This document shows positions 51,102 through 60,915 of a DNA stretch of 64,000 bases, piece by piece (positions within the stretch are counted from its first letter, which is position 1; each line of letters starts with the position of its first letter). The translations under genes and the position numbers were made by a program. The notes below the pieces were generated by a model, which saw nothing but the letters and a program-made list of their open reading frames with translations, did not search any database and was not told the origin of the DNA. This stretch comes from Leuconostoc kimchii IMSNU 11154 (lineage in GTDB: Bacteria > Bacillota > Bacilli > Lactobacillales > Lactobacillaceae), in the NCBI RefSeq assembly GCF_000092505.1, contig NC_014136.1, forward strand, positions 1,820,501 to 1,884,500. Reading direction: 5' to 3'.

Positions 51102-52289
51102 ATGAGTGAAACAAACAACGAGTTCTTAGCAGCTCTCGAAAGCGCAGCAGATCAAATTAAGGTGGGAGATGTTATTACAGGTGAGCTTTTGGCCATTGAT
51201 AACGATAACCAAGCAGTTGTTGGTTTGCCTACCGGTGAAGAAGGAGTTGTGCCAGCACGTGAGTACTCAGACGATCGTAACATCAACCTGGCAGACGAAT
51301 TGAAGATTGGTGACAGCATTGAAGCTGTTGTTATTTCGAATGTAACAAGTGATAAAGAGGGTGTGTCATACCTTTTGTCAAAGAAGCGTTTAGACGCTCG
51401 TAAAGCATGGGAAAATCTTAGCTTCGGCGAAGGTGATACAGTTGATGCAAAAGTTATCAACGCTGTTCGCGGTGGTTTGATTGTTGATGTTAATGGTGTT
51501 CGCGGCTTCGTACCTGCTTCAATGGTTGCAGAACGTTTCGTATCTGACTTGAACCAATTCAAGAATAAGGATATTAAGGCACAAGTTATCGAAATTGACC
51601 CTGCTAATGCACGTTTGATTTTGTCACGTAAGGCTGTAGCAGCACAGGAACGTGCTGCTCAACTTGCCGAAGTATTTAGCAAATTAACAGTTGGCGAAGT
51701 CGTTGAAGGTACTGTAGCACGTTTGACAGACTTTGGTGCTTTTGTTGATTTGGGTGGTGTTGATGGCTTGGTCCATGTATCAGAAATTTCACATGACCGT
51801 GTTAAAAACCCAGCCGATGTTTTGACAAAGGGTGATAAGGTTAATGTTAAGATTTTAGCCTTAGATACTGAAAAGGGTCGTATCTCACTATCAATCAAAG
51901 CAACACAACGCGGACCTTGGGATGAAGCTGCAGATCAAATTGCTGCAGGCGATGTTCTTGAAGGAACCGTTAAACGTGTAAAAGACTTTGGTGCTTTTGT
52001 TGAAATTTTACCTGGTATTGAAGGTCTTGTTCACGTATCACAAATTTCAAATAAGCGTATTGAAAATCCTTCAGAAGTATTAAAGTCTGGCGATAAAGTA
52101 CAAGTTAAAGTCTTGGATATCAAGCCAGCTGAAGAGCGTATTTCATTATCAATGAAGGCTTTGGAAGAAAAGCCTGAACGTGAAGATCGTCGTAAAGATG
52201 GATCAGCCTCACGTGCAGATATCGCTGCTTATAAGCAAAATGATGATTCTGGTGCAACATTGGGCGATATTTTTGGTGATAAGTTGTAA
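51102..52289 (+). CDS. rpsA: 30S ribosomal protein S1 homologue
   Basis: 395 residues with four S1 OB-fold domains (about 15-85, 103-168, 188-258 and 273-345). The last two carry VEGTVARLTDFGAFVDLGGVDGLVHVSEI and LEGTVKRVKDFGAFVEILPG. The C-terminal tail is charged. This is the four-domain Gram-positive form. ATG 51102 has TAGGAGGA upstream; the frame is open earlier without an RBS. Confidence 0.93.
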   Translation: MSETNNEFLAALESAADQIKVGDVITGELLAIDNDNQAVVGLPTGEEGVVPAREYSDDRNINLADELKIGDSIEAVVISNVTSDKEGVSYLLSKKRLDARKAWENLSFGEGDTVDAKVINAVRGGLIVDVNGVRGFVPASMVAERFVSDLNQFKNKDIKAQVIEIDPANARLILSRKAVAAQERAAQLAEVFSKLTVGEVVEGTVARLTDFGAFVDLGGVDGLVHVSEISHDRVKNPADVLTKGDKVNVKILALDTEKGRISLSIKATQRGPWDEAADQIAAGDVLEGTVKRVKDFGAFVEILPGIEGLVHVSQISNKRIENPSEVLKSGDKVQVKVLDIKPAEERISLSMKALEEKPEREDRRKDGSASRADIAAYKQNDDSGATLGDIFGDKL

Positions 52290-52302
52290 AATTAACACGT
52301 AG

Positions 52303-52330
52303 AAGAGCTGGTTAGCCAGTTCTTTTATTT
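52303..52330 (+). terminator. Terminator after rpsA
   Basis: AAGAGCTGG, TTAG loop, CCAGTTCTT (one G-U pair) and a T-rich tail. Confidence 0.8.
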
Positions 52331-52392
52331 TGGAAGAAAAATTGAGTGGGCGTTAGTAGTGGCTCACGGTAAGAAAAGAAAGGGGTGCTATT

Positions 52393-53706
52393 ATGTCAGC
52401 ACCAATAGTAGCAATTGTTGGACGCCCAAATGTTGGAAAGTCTACGATATTTAATCGCATGGCTGGAGAACGTATTGCAATCGTTGAAGATCAACCTGGT
52501 GTGACACGGGACCGTTTATACGCGCCAGCAGAGTGGCTGAATTATGAATTCCGCATGATTGATACGGGTGGTATTGAACTTGGTGACGAACCGTTTTTGG
52601 CTGAAATTCGCGCGCAGGTTGAATTAGCAATTGACGAGGCAGATGTTATTGTTATGGTCGCTTCTGGTCGAGAAGGGGTCACGTCTGCAGACGAAGTTGT
52701 GGCTAAAATGCTATATAAAACTGCAAAACCCATTGTTCTAGCAATCAATAAGGTTGATAATCCTGAAATGCGACAAGACATTTATGACTTTTATTCACTT
52801 GGTTTGGGAGAACCCTATCCAGTGTCAGGAGCCCATGGGCTCGGGTTAGGTGATATGTTGGATGCGGTTGTTAAAAATTTCCCAGATGAAGCAGCCGAAC
52901 AAGAAGATGAAGGCGTCATTAAATTTAGTATTATTGGTCGTCCAAATGTTGGAAAGTCTTCAATTGTTAATGCCATGCTCGGTGAAGATCGTGTTATTGT
53001 ATCTAGCATAGAAGGTACAACTAGGGATGCTATTGATACACGTTTCGTAACACCTGAAGGTGATGAATTCATTATGGTTGATACCGCAGGTATGCGTAAA
53101 CGTGGAAAGGTTTACGAAAATACAGAGAAATATTCTGTTATGCGTGCGTTAAAGGCAATCGATAATAGTAATGTAATTTTAATGGTAATTGATGCAGAGG
53201 CGGGAATTCGCGAACAAGATAAGCATGTCGCTGGTTTTGCACATGAAGCTGGTCGTGCCATGATTATTGTTGTCAACAAATGGGATGCAATTGAAAAAGA
53301 TGATCGTACAATGAAAGATTTTGAAAATTTAATTCGTGCAGAATTTAAGTTTTTAGACTACGCACCAATTATTTTCGTTTCTGCTAAAACGGGACAACGT
53401 TTGGATCGTTTGCCACAACTTGTTAGAGATGTTGATGACAATCATCGAAAGCGTGTATCGTCATCAACGCTTAACGATGTTATTATGGATGCTATTGCAG
53501 TAAATCCAACACCTTCAGACAATGGCCGTCGTTTACGCGTTTACTATGCAACACAAGTAGCTATTCAACCACCAACATTTGTTATTTTCGTGAATGATGT
53601 TGAACTCATGCATTTTTCGTATGAGCGCTTCTTAGAAAATAAAATACGTGAAGCGTTTGACTTTACAGGCACACCAATTAAGTTAATTATCCGAGCTCGT
53701 AAATGA
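52393..53706 (+). CDS. der: Ribosome biogenesis GTPase Der (EngA)
   Basis: 437 residues with two tandem G domains ([12 protein letters not shown] near residue 10 and [12 protein letters not shown] near 184, each with DTGG/DTAG and NKxD motifs) and a C-terminal KH-like domain (about 355-437). It is essential for 50S maturation. The RBS is AAAGGGG. A terminator follows. Confidence 0.97.
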   Translation: MSAPIVAIVGRPNVGKSTIFNRMAGERIAIVEDQPGVTRDRLYAPAEWLNYEFRMIDTGGIELGDEPFLAEIRAQVELAIDEADVIVMVASGREGVTSADEVVAKMLYKTAKPIVLAINKVDNPEMRQDIYDFYSLGLGEPYPVSGAHGLGLGDMLDAVVKNFPDEAAEQEDEGVIKFSIIGRPNVGKSSIVNAMLGEDRVIVSSIEGTTRDAIDTRFVTPEGDEFIMVDTAGMRKRGKVYENTEKYSVMRALKAIDNSNVILMVIDAEAGIREQDKHVAGFAHEAGRAMIIVVNKWDAIEKDDRTMKDFENLIRAEFKFLDYAPIIFVSAKTGQRLDRLPQLVRDVDDNHRKRVSSSTLNDVIMDAIAVNPTPSDNGRRLRVYYATQVAIQPPTFVIFVNDVELMHFSYERFLENKIREAFDFTGTPIKLIIRARK

Positions 53707-53726
53707 AAAAATAATGAGGTTAGTGG

Positions 53727-53756
53727 AATCATTTCTTTCAGAGGCATGATTTTTTT
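53727..53756 (+). terminator. Terminator after der
   Basis: AATCAT, 13-base loop with inner TCT/AGA, ATGATT and a T run. Confidence 0.75.
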
Positions 53757-53899
53757 ATGACAAAATGATTACGAAACGGCTAAAGTCGCGTAAACACTAC
53801 ACATTGGGGCATTCTTATGGTATTCTAGTTACATGAAATAATGTTTCGACACATTTCAAAACCGCTCGACGGTTAATAAATACTCTCAGGAGAAGCAAA

Positions 53900-54175
53900 A
53901 TGGCTAACAAGCAAGAATTAGTAGATTCAGTTGCAAAAGCAACAGGTTTGACAAAGAAAGATGCCACTGCATCAGTTGACGCAGTATTTGCATCAATCGA
54001 AGCAGCTTTGAAGAACGGTGAAAAAGTTCAATTAATTGGTTTTGGTAACTTTGAAGTTCGTGATCGTGCAGCCCGTAAGGGTCGTAACCCACAAACTGGT
54101 GCAGAAATTGAAATTCCTGCATCAAAGGTACCTGCATTTAAGCCTGGTAAGGCTCTAAAAGAAGCAGTAAAGTAA
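53900..54175 (+). CDS. hup: DNA-binding protein HU
   Basis: 91 residues: [20 protein letters not shown], then [23 protein letters not shown] and [17 protein letters not shown], the HU signature. It is a nucleoid architectural protein binding DNA as a dimer. It is highly expressed, with an AGGAGA RBS; an extended -10 (TGGTATTCT near 53818) is a possible promoter. Confidence 0.98.
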   Translation: MANKQELVDSVAKATGLTKKDATASVDAVFASIEAALKNGEKVQLIGFGNFEVRDRAARKGRNPQTGAEIEIPASKVPAFKPGKALKEAVK

Positions 54176-54211
54176 TATATACTGTTTTATATAACGGTAG
54201 TATTGGTAAGG

Positions 54212-54237
54212 ACGGGCTGAATTAGCTCGTTTTTTTG
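54212..54237 (+). terminator. Terminator after hup
   Basis: ACGGGCT, GAATT loop, AGCTCGT and a 7-base T run. Confidence 0.85.
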
Positions 54238-54442
54238 TTTGAAGAGCACGACTTATCCTTGAGACAACAGAAGCTTGTTAATATACAATCGATGTGCTGT
54301 ATGCTAGAAGCGAGGCTGACTGATATGTGGTTATTTTTTATGTTAAAATAGATTATTAGTTAACCATATGCTGGTGATTAAACATATAAGAACAATATAT
54401 TATGATTTTTTTATAATAAGTTAATATTTGGAGGTGTAAGCA

Positions 54443-55708
54443 ATGAAATCAAATTATGCACAGAAAATGTTAGACGCATTGTCAAGCGGTCAGCTTGACC
54501 AAGCACAGCATCTGTTTGCACAATCTTTAAGAAATGATGATGATGATTTAATTTATAGTTTAGCAGAAGAATTGTATGCCTTGGGTTTTTTAAATCAGTC
54601 ACGTCGTGCTTATAAAAAATTATTAGAAAAGTATCCGGAAGAAGATGAAATTCGTGCAGCACTGGCAGATATAGCGATTGAAGACGGCGAAATTGATGAG
54701 GCACAAAATTACTTAGCACAGGTTCAACCTAACTCATCGTCTTACCTCCGGTCATTGCTTGTGAAGGCAGATATTTATCAAACAGAAGGACTCAATGAGT
54801 CAGCAGAGTATAGTTTGTTACAGGCTGAAAATATTGCACCAGAAGAAGATGTCATTCAATTTGCTTTGGCAGAATTTTATTTTGCTAACCAATCTTTTCA
54901 GCAGGCTATCTCACGTTATCGTGCGTTATTGCTAAAAGGACAGCGTGAGATTAGCCGTGTTGATATTGTTGCTCGTATCGGTGTAGCCTATGCACAAATT
55001 GGCAATTATGATCATGCGATTGGTTACTTAGAACAAATTAAACCCGAACGTATGACCTTAGATATACGCTTTCAATTGGCTATTTTATACCAGGAAACGC
55101 AACGTGAAAACGAAGCAATGACATTATTTAATGAGATTTTGGACTCAGATCCCAAATACACATCGGTTTATCCTTTGCTGGGAAAGACATACGAGCAATT
55201 ACATCAAATTGAAGACGCTTATCGTACGTATCAGGCTGGTTTGGTGCAAGACGAAACAAATATACAGTTATATCGTCTAGCGGCCACAGCGGCTCAAAAA
55301 ACAGGCGATTTAGATGCAGCAGAAAATTACTACCTTAAAGCATTAACAATTGATGATGCGGATGTGACAACCATTTTAAATTTGACCGATTTATATCTTG
55401 CGCAAAAGCGATTCAATGAAGTCATCAGTTATATGACAAAATACTTAGCTGATGATTTGACCGATCCGCAATTTTATTGGACTTTAGCCCGTGCTTATCA
55501 AGCAGTGGGAGACGAGAGAAAAGCACAACAATACTGGCATGATGCTGCGCCGTTGTTCGAAGAAAATGTTCAATTTTTATTGGATCTTATTAATTGGTAT
55601 CATCAGCAGGGAAAACAAGATCTAGAAATTGAAACGCTAAAACAATACCTTTTCTTGGAACCAAATGACTCAGAAATGCAAATGCGTTTAGAGGATTTAG
55701 CTTTTTAA
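54443..55708 (+). CDS. TPR-repeat protein (YpiA-like)
   Basis: 421 residues made almost entirely of tetratricopeptide repeats (for example AEELYALGFLNQSRRAYKKL, ARIGVAYAQIGNYDHAIGYL, LYRLAATAAQKTGDLDAAEN). It has no enzymatic domain; it is a protein-interaction scaffold in the cytoplasm. The context before cca and after hup matches YpiA-like genes in lactobacilli. The RBS is GGAGGTG. Confidence 0.88.
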   Translation: MKSNYAQKMLDALSSGQLDQAQHLFAQSLRNDDDDLIYSLAEELYALGFLNQSRRAYKKLLEKYPEEDEIRAALADIAIEDGEIDEAQNYLAQVQPNSSSYLRSLLVKADIYQTEGLNESAEYSLLQAENIAPEEDVIQFALAEFYFANQSFQQAISRYRALLLKGQREISRVDIVARIGVAYAQIGNYDHAIGYLEQIKPERMTLDIRFQLAILYQETQRENEAMTLFNEILDSDPKYTSVYPLLGKTYEQLHQIEDAYRTYQAGLVQDETNIQLYRLAATAAQKTGDLDAAENYYLKALTIDDADVTTILNLTDLYLAQKRFNEVISYMTKYLADDLTDPQFYWTLARAYQAVGDERKAQQYWHDAAPLFEENVQFLLDLINWYHQQGKQDLEIETLKQYLFLEPNDSEMQMRLEDLAF

Positions 55709-55808
55709 ATGATTAATATAAACGGCAACTTCGATCATGTTGTACTTACTAAATCAAGTTTTGCAGCACTGGTAATCAGTTTTTGGTATAATTTTACTAA
55801 GGACTTTT

Positions 55809-57023
55809 ATGATGAAAATTGAGACATTGCCACAAGAATTTAAAGATGCCCAACCTGCTTTAAAACGCCTTGAAGATGCTGGTCATGAGGCTTATTTTGT
55901 TGGTGGCGCAGTACGTGACATGCTCTTAAATAAACCAATACATGATGTGGATATTGCCACCTCAGCTTTTCCAGAAGAGGTGAAGCGTTTGTTTAATACG
56001 ACTGTGGACACTGGTATTCAACATGGGACAGTGATGGTATTAGATTTTGGCAACGGTTATGAAATCACAACTTTTCGAACAGAATCAACCTATACTGATT
56101 TTAGACGACCAGACAAAGTGACATTTGTTCGTAGTTTGTTAGAGGATTTGAAACGACGTGACTTCACAATTAATGCTTTAGCAATGACACATACTGGTGA
56201 CATAGTTGACTTGTTTAATGGGTTATCTGACCTTAAGAAAGGTATTATTCGTGCTGTTGGTGATGCTGAGGTACGTTTTACAGAAGACGCTCTCAGAATG
56301 ATGCGTGCGTTACGGTTTAGTGCACAATTATCATTTGACATTGCGGTTGATACGCAGAAGGCTTTGAAAACATTAGCGCCTAACCTTGAAAAAATTGCGG
56401 TTGAGCGCATTCGTGTTGAATTCGAAAAACTTTTGCAGGGAGAAAAGGCAGCCCAAAGTATGGAAATGGCTGTTCATGATGGTGTGATACCTTACCTGCC
56501 AGGTCATCTGGAAAATTGGGACTTAACGCCACTAATTTCTGATTTAAAAATTCGACAACCTCAACATCATCAGGTCGTTTGGGCGCATTTATTGTCACGA
56601 TCATCGTTGCAGGTTGAGGATATGAAAAAATTCATGAGACTCTGGAAAACAAGCCGTGAAGACATTAAAGCAGTTGCTATGATTGCGCCAATAGCCCGTC
56701 AGATTGATCAAGCAAGTATTTTTGATCTTTATCGTATTTATAGTTACCGCAATGAACTTATTGAAGTCTTGCAATTAATGGGAACTGCCACAGAAACGAT
56801 TGCAAATATTGTACACATGTTGAAAACGTTGCCGATTAAACAATCATCTGATTTGGCAATTAATGGGAACAAATTACTCGCAAGAGGTCTATTTAACCCA
56901 GGGCCTGAATTAGGACGTACGCTTGAAAAGCTGGCGCGTGCTGTGTTACTTGGAGAAGTAAATAATAGGACTGATTCATTGTTAGATTATGCGAAGGAGT
57001 TGATATCATATGACAAAAATTAA
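55809..57023 (+). CDS. cca: CCA-adding tRNA nucleotidyltransferase
   Basis: 404 residues. Nucleotidyltransferase head with AYFVGGAVRDMLL and HDVDIATSAF (metal Asp pair), then RRDFTINALAM and EDALRMMRALRFSAQL. The tRNA genes in this window do not encode CCA, so this enzyme is needed to mature them. A second in-frame ATG lies directly after the first. It overlaps folA by 14 bases. Confidence 0.95.
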   Translation: MMKIETLPQEFKDAQPALKRLEDAGHEAYFVGGAVRDMLLNKPIHDVDIATSAFPEEVKRLFNTTVDTGIQHGTVMVLDFGNGYEITTFRTESTYTDFRRPDKVTFVRSLLEDLKRRDFTINALAMTHTGDIVDLFNGLSDLKKGIIRAVGDAEVRFTEDALRMMRALRFSAQLSFDIAVDTQKALKTLAPNLEKIAVERIRVEFEKLLQGEKAAQSMEMAVHDGVIPYLPGHLENWDLTPLISDLKIRQPQHHQVVWAHLLSRSSLQVEDMKKFMRLWKTSREDIKAVAMIAPIARQIDQASIFDLYRIYSYRNELIEVLQLMGTATETIANIVHMLKTLPIKQSSDLAINGNKLLARGLFNPGPELGRTLEKLARAVLLGEVNNRTDSLLDYAKELISYDKN

Positions 57024-57525
57024 AATGGTCTGGGCGGAGGATAGGGAACATGCTATTGGAAAAAATGGTAACTTACCATGGCGCCTACCAGATGATTTGA
57101 AGCTTTTTCGTGAAGAAACCACTAATACCTTGATGATCATGGGTCGTACAACATGGTCGAGCATTGGTCGCCCGTTACCAAATCGTCAAACGCTTGTGTT
57201 GACAAGACAAGCAGATTGGCAAATACCTTTTGAAGATGTTTTGGTGACACATTCAGTTGCGGAAACATTGGATACTATTCGAGCTGAATCCAAAGATGTT
57301 GCCATTGCTGGCGGCGCAGCGATTTATCGCGCGTTTATGCCGTATGCCACAGATCTGATTGTAACGCGTATTGATGGTATAATTAACGGTGATACATTTG
57401 TAGATGCGATTGATTTGACAACTTTTGAGTTAGTCAGTCGTCAGCCGCATGACAAAGATGACAGGCACGACTATGCGTTTGTTGTGGAGCGTTATAAGCG
57501 TAGAAATCGAGGAGAGAATGTCTAA
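57010..57525 (+). CDS. folA: Dihydrofolate reductase
   Basis: 171 residues. VWAEDREHAIGKNGNLPWRLPDDLKLF covers the substrate-binding Asp and Trp of the active site. TLMIMGRTTWSSIGRPLPNRQ and VAIAGGAAIYRAFMPYA are the NADPH-binding motifs. It reduces dihydrofolate and is the trimethoprim target. AAGGAG lies in the cca tail. Confidence 0.96.
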   Translation: MTKIKMVWAEDREHAIGKNGNLPWRLPDDLKLFREETTNTLMIMGRTTWSSIGRPLPNRQTLVLTRQADWQIPFEDVLVTHSVAETLDTIRAESKDVAIAGGAAIYRAFMPYATDLIVTRIDGIINGDTFVDAIDLTTFELVSRQPHDKDDRHDYAFVVERYKRRNRGENV

Positions 57526-58369
57526 TATTAAGATTGTTACGGATTCAGCCGTAGCATTAACACAAGAAGAAATTAAGCAATATGATATCACAATCGTACC
57601 ACTTACAGTCCAAATTGATGGTGTCGTATATGAAGATGGTGTCACAATTCAACGCAATGAATTTTTAGAAAAAATGACAACAAGTCATAGTTTGCCACAA
57701 ACTTCTCAACCATCAATTGGAAAATTTCAAGCTGTTTATGAAGCAATTAATGATCAATATCCTGATGCCGAAATATTGAGTCTACATCTTTCTTCAGGCC
57801 TATCGGGTACGGTTCATGCGGCTGAACAAGCAGCAGCATTGACTTCTGCTAAAATTACGACTTTTGATACGTTAAATGCAGATCGGGCTCAGGCTTTTCC
57901 TGTTTTGGTTGCGGCTAAAATGGCGCAAGCAGGTGCTGATATGGCAGACATTGTCACTGAAATCGAAAAAGTACGGTCCCATGCGCACACATATTTGAGT
58001 TTTACATCATTGGACAACATGGTGGCTGGTGGTCGTTTGAGTAGAGCATCTGGCCTTATTGGTAATATACTGAATATCAAGGTTGGTGCTGGTGTAGATG
58101 AGAGCGGCTCAGTTGAAGTTCTGGTCAAGGGTCGTGGCATGAAAGCAATAGCTAAATTTAATGATAATGTTATCGCCAAAATGCAAGAATACTCGGATAT
58201 GCTTGCCATTGGTGTTTCTCATGCCGGCGTGCCAGAAGTAGCTGAGAAAATGGCTGCACGTTTAAATGACATCTGGCCGGATATTAAAATTGAAGTGACA
58301 AATACGGGTCCTATTATATCAACACATACAGGTATTGGTGCATTAGCTATTTTGTATCATGCACATTAA
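57518..58369 (+). CDS. DegV-family fatty-acid-binding protein
   Basis: 283 residues: IKIVTDSAVALTQEEIKQY, HSLPQTSQPSIGKFQAVYEA, LSLHLSSGLSGTVHAAE and the two-domain DegV fold, which in FakB proteins holds a fatty acid for phosphorylation by FakA. ATG 57518 overlaps the folA stop by 8 bases with GAGGAGA upstream. It is the last chromosomal gene before the prophage. Confidence 0.9.
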   Translation: MSNIKIVTDSAVALTQEEIKQYDITIVPLTVQIDGVVYEDGVTIQRNEFLEKMTTSHSLPQTSQPSIGKFQAVYEAINDQYPDAEILSLHLSSGLSGTVHAAEQAAALTSAKITTFDTLNADRAQAFPVLVAAKMAQAGADMADIVTEIEKVRSHAHTYLSFTSLDNMVAGGRLSRASGLIGNILNIKVGAGVDESGSVEVLVKGRGMKAIAKFNDNVIAKMQEYSDMLAIGVSHAGVPEVAEKMAARLNDIWPDIKIEVTNTGPIISTHTGIGALAILYHAH

Positions 58370-58385
58370 AATAAAGACTATAGTC

Positions 58386-58415
58386 AAAACCCCAAAAATA
58401 TATTTTTGGGGTTTT
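58386..58415 (+). terminator. Terminator after the degV gene
   Basis: AAAACCCCAAAAATA and its complement with a T-rich end; it closes the cca-folA-degV operon. Confidence 0.9.
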
Positions 58416-58500
58416 ATTGTGCATCGATGTTTGATATGATTAATGAGCATTTATCAAAATCAATAATGAATTATTATTGGACTGGTTCGAAAACTGCCCA
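58416..58500. other. Junction region, probable prophage left end
   Basis: Between the chromosomal terminator and the integrase terminator. The attachment core must lie here or inside the terminators if the element extends to the right, but the other end is outside the window, so no att sequence can be identified. A CTGG ... CCAG hairpin at about 58481-58500 is the only structure. Confidence 0.35.
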
Positions 58501-58509
58501 GGATAAAAA

Positions 58510-58552
58510 ATAAGGCTACATATCAACGTTTATAGCTGATGTGTAGCCTTAT
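58510..58552 (-). terminator. Terminator of the integrase gene
   Basis: AAGGCTACA-t-ATCA/TGAT-g-TGTAGCCTT with an A run at 58504-58510 (a T run on the minus strand), overlapping the integrase stop. Confidence 0.75.
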
Positions 58553-59604
58553 TGTAGCCCTTTATCAAATAGGGATATTGTTTTATCAATTTCTTGTAGC
58601 CTTTTGGAGCTTAACAAGTGAGCATATACTTTCATCGTGATAGCTGTATTGGCATGTCCTAATCTTTGGCTAACATAATCAATTGAAACATCTTTAGATA
58701 ATAAGTAACTCGCATGGGTATGGCGTAGTCCGTGAAATGAGACAATGTTTTTAAATTCTAACTTGGTTTGCAATTTTTTAAATGCCTTATTAACAGCACC
58801 TTGACTGATGTTAAATAACCGTCCCTGATATGATGAATTTAATCTATCAGTCAACCAGACAGGGACGTCAATTAAGCGAACAGAACTTTTGGTCTTAGTC
58901 GTATCTATCGTGCGTGTGGCTGACTGTTCTGTTTTGTTAATATCGATAACACCGTCTTTGATGTCATCCGTTGTCAGCGCTAGTATTTCGCCAATGCGAG
59001 CACCTGTTAGTGCGCCAATCAAGATGATGTCATTATTAACTGTCGGTACCAACTTAGTTTCATTTATCAGTAATAAATAATCATCAGTTTCTAAAAATTT
59101 CAAGTCATTATCTTTTGGATCAGAACCAGTGACTATTGTCCGTTCAAAAGGATTAACTTTAATAAAACCATCAAGCACGGCATCTTGATAGGCCGATTTT
59201 AGTTGTGTTTTTCGTTTAGCGGTTGTTGATCTAATATGTGTGCTACCAAATTCATTTAAATACTGTTGTGCACGCGCTCTCGTTAGTTTAAATGCCTTAG
59301 TGGTAGAAAGTATGTCGCTGCGTTCAATCGTGTGTAGGGTAGCTAAATATACCGTCATGCTACTGCTCTTGATATTGCCTTTGTAAGTTTCTAACCATTT
59401 ACCAAAATATTCAGGCACGGTAATATCAGGAGCGAAAACAGCCGACAATTCATCATTATTTTTTCGATGTTCAATGTCATTTGCCCAATAGTTAGCATCG
59501 CGTTTCGTTTTAAAGCCAGATTTAGTTTTACGCACGCGTTTACCATTTTTGACAATTGACACGTTAACCGTATAAGTTGCACCACGTTTGTAAATTGATG
59601 CCAT
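58549..59604 (-). CDS. int: Prophage tyrosine recombinase (integrase)
   Basis: 351 residues. N-terminal AP2-like/arm-binding domain (ASIYKRGATYTVNVSIVKNGK), SAM-like core-binding region (about 65-160) and catalytic domain with GALTGARIGEILALT (Arg), FHGLRHTHASYLL (His-Arg), RLGHANTAITMKVYAHL (His and Tyr). ATG 59604 is set by AAGGAGG; the open frame further upstream has none. It is the first gene of the element, pointing back at the chromosome, the usual layout at attL. Confidence 0.93.
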   Translation of the reverse strand: MASIYKRGATYTVNVSIVKNGKRVRKTKSGFKTKRDANYWANDIEHRKNNDELSAVFAPDITVPEYFGKWLETYKGNIKSSSMTVYLATLHTIERSDILSTTKAFKLTRARAQQYLNEFGSTHIRSTTAKRKTQLKSAYQDAVLDGFIKVNPFERTIVTGSDPKDNDLKFLETDDYLLLINETKLVPTVNNDIILIGALTGARIGEILALTTDDIKDGVIDINKTEQSATRTIDTTKTKSSVRLIDVPVWLTDRLNSSYQGRLFNISQGAVNKAFKKLQTKLEFKNIVSFHGLRHTHASYLLSKDVSIDYVSQRLGHANTAITMKVYAHLLSSKRLQEIDKTISLFDKGLQ

Positions 59605-59637
59605 ATAAAAAGCCTCCTTTAAAAGGGGGCTAACATC

Positions 59638-59646
59638 TGATATAAT
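59638..59646 (+). promoter_or_regulatory. Extended -10 promoter antisense to the integrase leader
   Basis: TGATATAAT: TGn plus a perfect -10 on the plus strand, facing away from the integrase start. The -35 region (TTTAAA-like) is weak. Confidence 0.5.
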
Positions 59647-59652
59647 TATCAA

Positions 59653-59722
59653 GAACGCCCCGTGCGTTTGTATTTTTGTCTTTAGCACACCTTTAACTTT
59701 GGCGAGTAGGGTGTGCTTTTTT
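59653..59722 (+). ncRNA. Candidate 70-nt antisense small RNA over the integrase 5' leader
   Basis: Bounded by an extended -10 promoter and an intrinsic terminator, with no reading frame. It is complementary to the region upstream of the integrase RBS, so it could pair with integrase mRNA that starts further upstream and limit excision. Purely predicted. Confidence 0.4.
59684..59722 (+). terminator. Plus-strand terminator upstream of int
   Basis: AGCACACC (59684-59691), loop, GGTGTGCT (59710-59717) and a T run. No plus-strand gene lies upstream, so it must end a short RNA or stop read-through. Confidence 0.75.
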
Positions 59723-59867
59723 GTGATAAAAAAAGAGAGATTCATAAGAATCCCTCGAGCTTGTTTTAGCTCTATATAACTTAGATTAGCGTTTAACCAA
59801 TCGATGCTTGTCGCACCTATAAGTTTAATTATACGCATCATAATTATTTTAAGCAATAGGGATTTAA

Positions 59868-60578
59868 TTACTTTAATTTTATTTCAAACGTAGAGTCTAG
59901 ATCTTTGATACTATTGTTATCATGGTGGACTAATAGTAACTCTTTAGTATTATTGGGATTAGTTTTACCGACAACTAAGTTTCCGGTTAATGTAGCATCT
60001 GGTTTTAAAGTACCAGAATCAAATGTATCAACGTCATCTGGAGCGATCGTGGTTACGTCTGGTTCATTTCCGTCCATTGAAAGCTTAAAATCTAAAGGAT
60101 TATAGTCGTAGTCTGACTTACTCTTATTAGTAATCGTTATATTAACAACGACATATTTTTCGCCATTTTCAGCTTTTGAAAAACCGGATCCTTCATTAAA
60201 GTCCACAGAGTTAACTTTATATTCAACACCAGCGTGTTTAACCGTTTCGTTAATTGCATAAATTTTTGAGTCTTTTTTAGAAGTTTTTTCAGATGAACTT
60301 GAAGTACTCTTCTTAATATCTTCTGAAACCTTATTCATAGCATGACTGTATGCAGCTTGTGTAAATAGAACTATCGCTATTGTAACAACACTAATTACAG
60401 TACCTATAACAGCGAGAATTTTTTTATTTTTTCGATTGACAACTAAAGCGACGATGCCCAAGATTAAGGCTAAAATACCTAACACAAAAGAAAAGTTGTT
60501 GATAATCGGAATCCACGACAATAACAATCCGAACCCGCCAAATACAATACTCAAAATTCCTAATACTTTTCTTTCCAT
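59868..60578 (-). CDS. DUF4352-type membrane protein of the prophage
   Basis: 236 residues. Three hydrophobic segments at the N-terminus (about 4-20, 27-45 and 53-76) are followed by a Ser/Lys linker and an extracytoplasmic immunoglobulin-like domain (GEKYVVVNITITNKSKSDYDY, PDATLTGNLVVGK) typical of DUF4352/telokin-like proteins. Such genes often sit between int and the repressor in LAB phages as lysogenic-conversion cargo. ATG 60578 has AGGAGA upstream. The function is unknown; superinfection exclusion is a speculative possibility. Confidence 0.7.
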   Translation of the reverse strand: MERKVLGILSIVFGGFGLLLSWIPIINNFSFVLGILALILGIVALVVNRKNKKILAVIGTVISVVTIAIVLFTQAAYSHAMNKVSEDIKKSTSSSSEKTSKKDSKIYAINETVKHAGVEYKVNSVDFNEGSGFSKAENGEKYVVVNITITNKSKSDYDYNPLDFKLSMDGNEPDVTTIAPDDVDTFDSGTLKPDATLTGNLVVGKTNPNNTKELLLVHHDNNSIKDLDSTFEIKLK

Positions 60579-60624
60579 GAAATATCTCCTAAAGCTTTTT
60601 AATGTGGACGCTCGGCACATATAT

Positions 60625-60903
60625 TTAAATAACAAAGTGTTTTGTAACGTATTCAGCCTGTTTCTCAGCTAACATTGTTGACATAGACCAGCGTTTACTG
60701 TCACCGTACATATTAAATTCAGCATGACCAGCCTCGTGAACAATGGTATTAATTTGTCGCCATTCGGGCTGTAGTGTATTTATATAAATAAATACCTTAC
60801 CGCTAACTTTGTTTACTTCACCATAGTAAAGCTTGTGTTCTACTTCTATGCCGTAAAATATGTAGTCTCGAAATTTGTCGATATATATTTCTATTTCTGT
60901 CAT
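60625..60903 (-). CDS. ImmA/IrrE-type metallopeptidase
   Basis: 92 residues with the zinc motif HEAGH (in INTIVHEAGHAEFN) and a second helix with Glu (AEKQAEYVTKHF). It belongs to the ImmA/IrrE group that cleaves the phage repressor on induction. It is shorter than ImmA (about 130-170 residues) and has no separate HTH. It follows the repressor gene by 12 bases on the same strand, the normal ImmR-ImmA order. Confidence 0.82.
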   Translation of the reverse strand: MTEIEIYIDKFRDYIFYGIEVEHKLYYGEVNKVSGKVFIYINTLQPEWRQINTIVHEAGHAEFNMYGDSKRWSMSTMLAEKQAEYVTKHFVI

Positions 60904-60915
60904 ACATGTCAGCCC

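Noticed and set aside
58481..58500. tRNA 3'-end fragment (TTCGAA loop) as the prophage attachment site
   Set aside because: The flanking bases do not form a T stem or acceptor stem; only a CTGG/CCAG hairpin remains.
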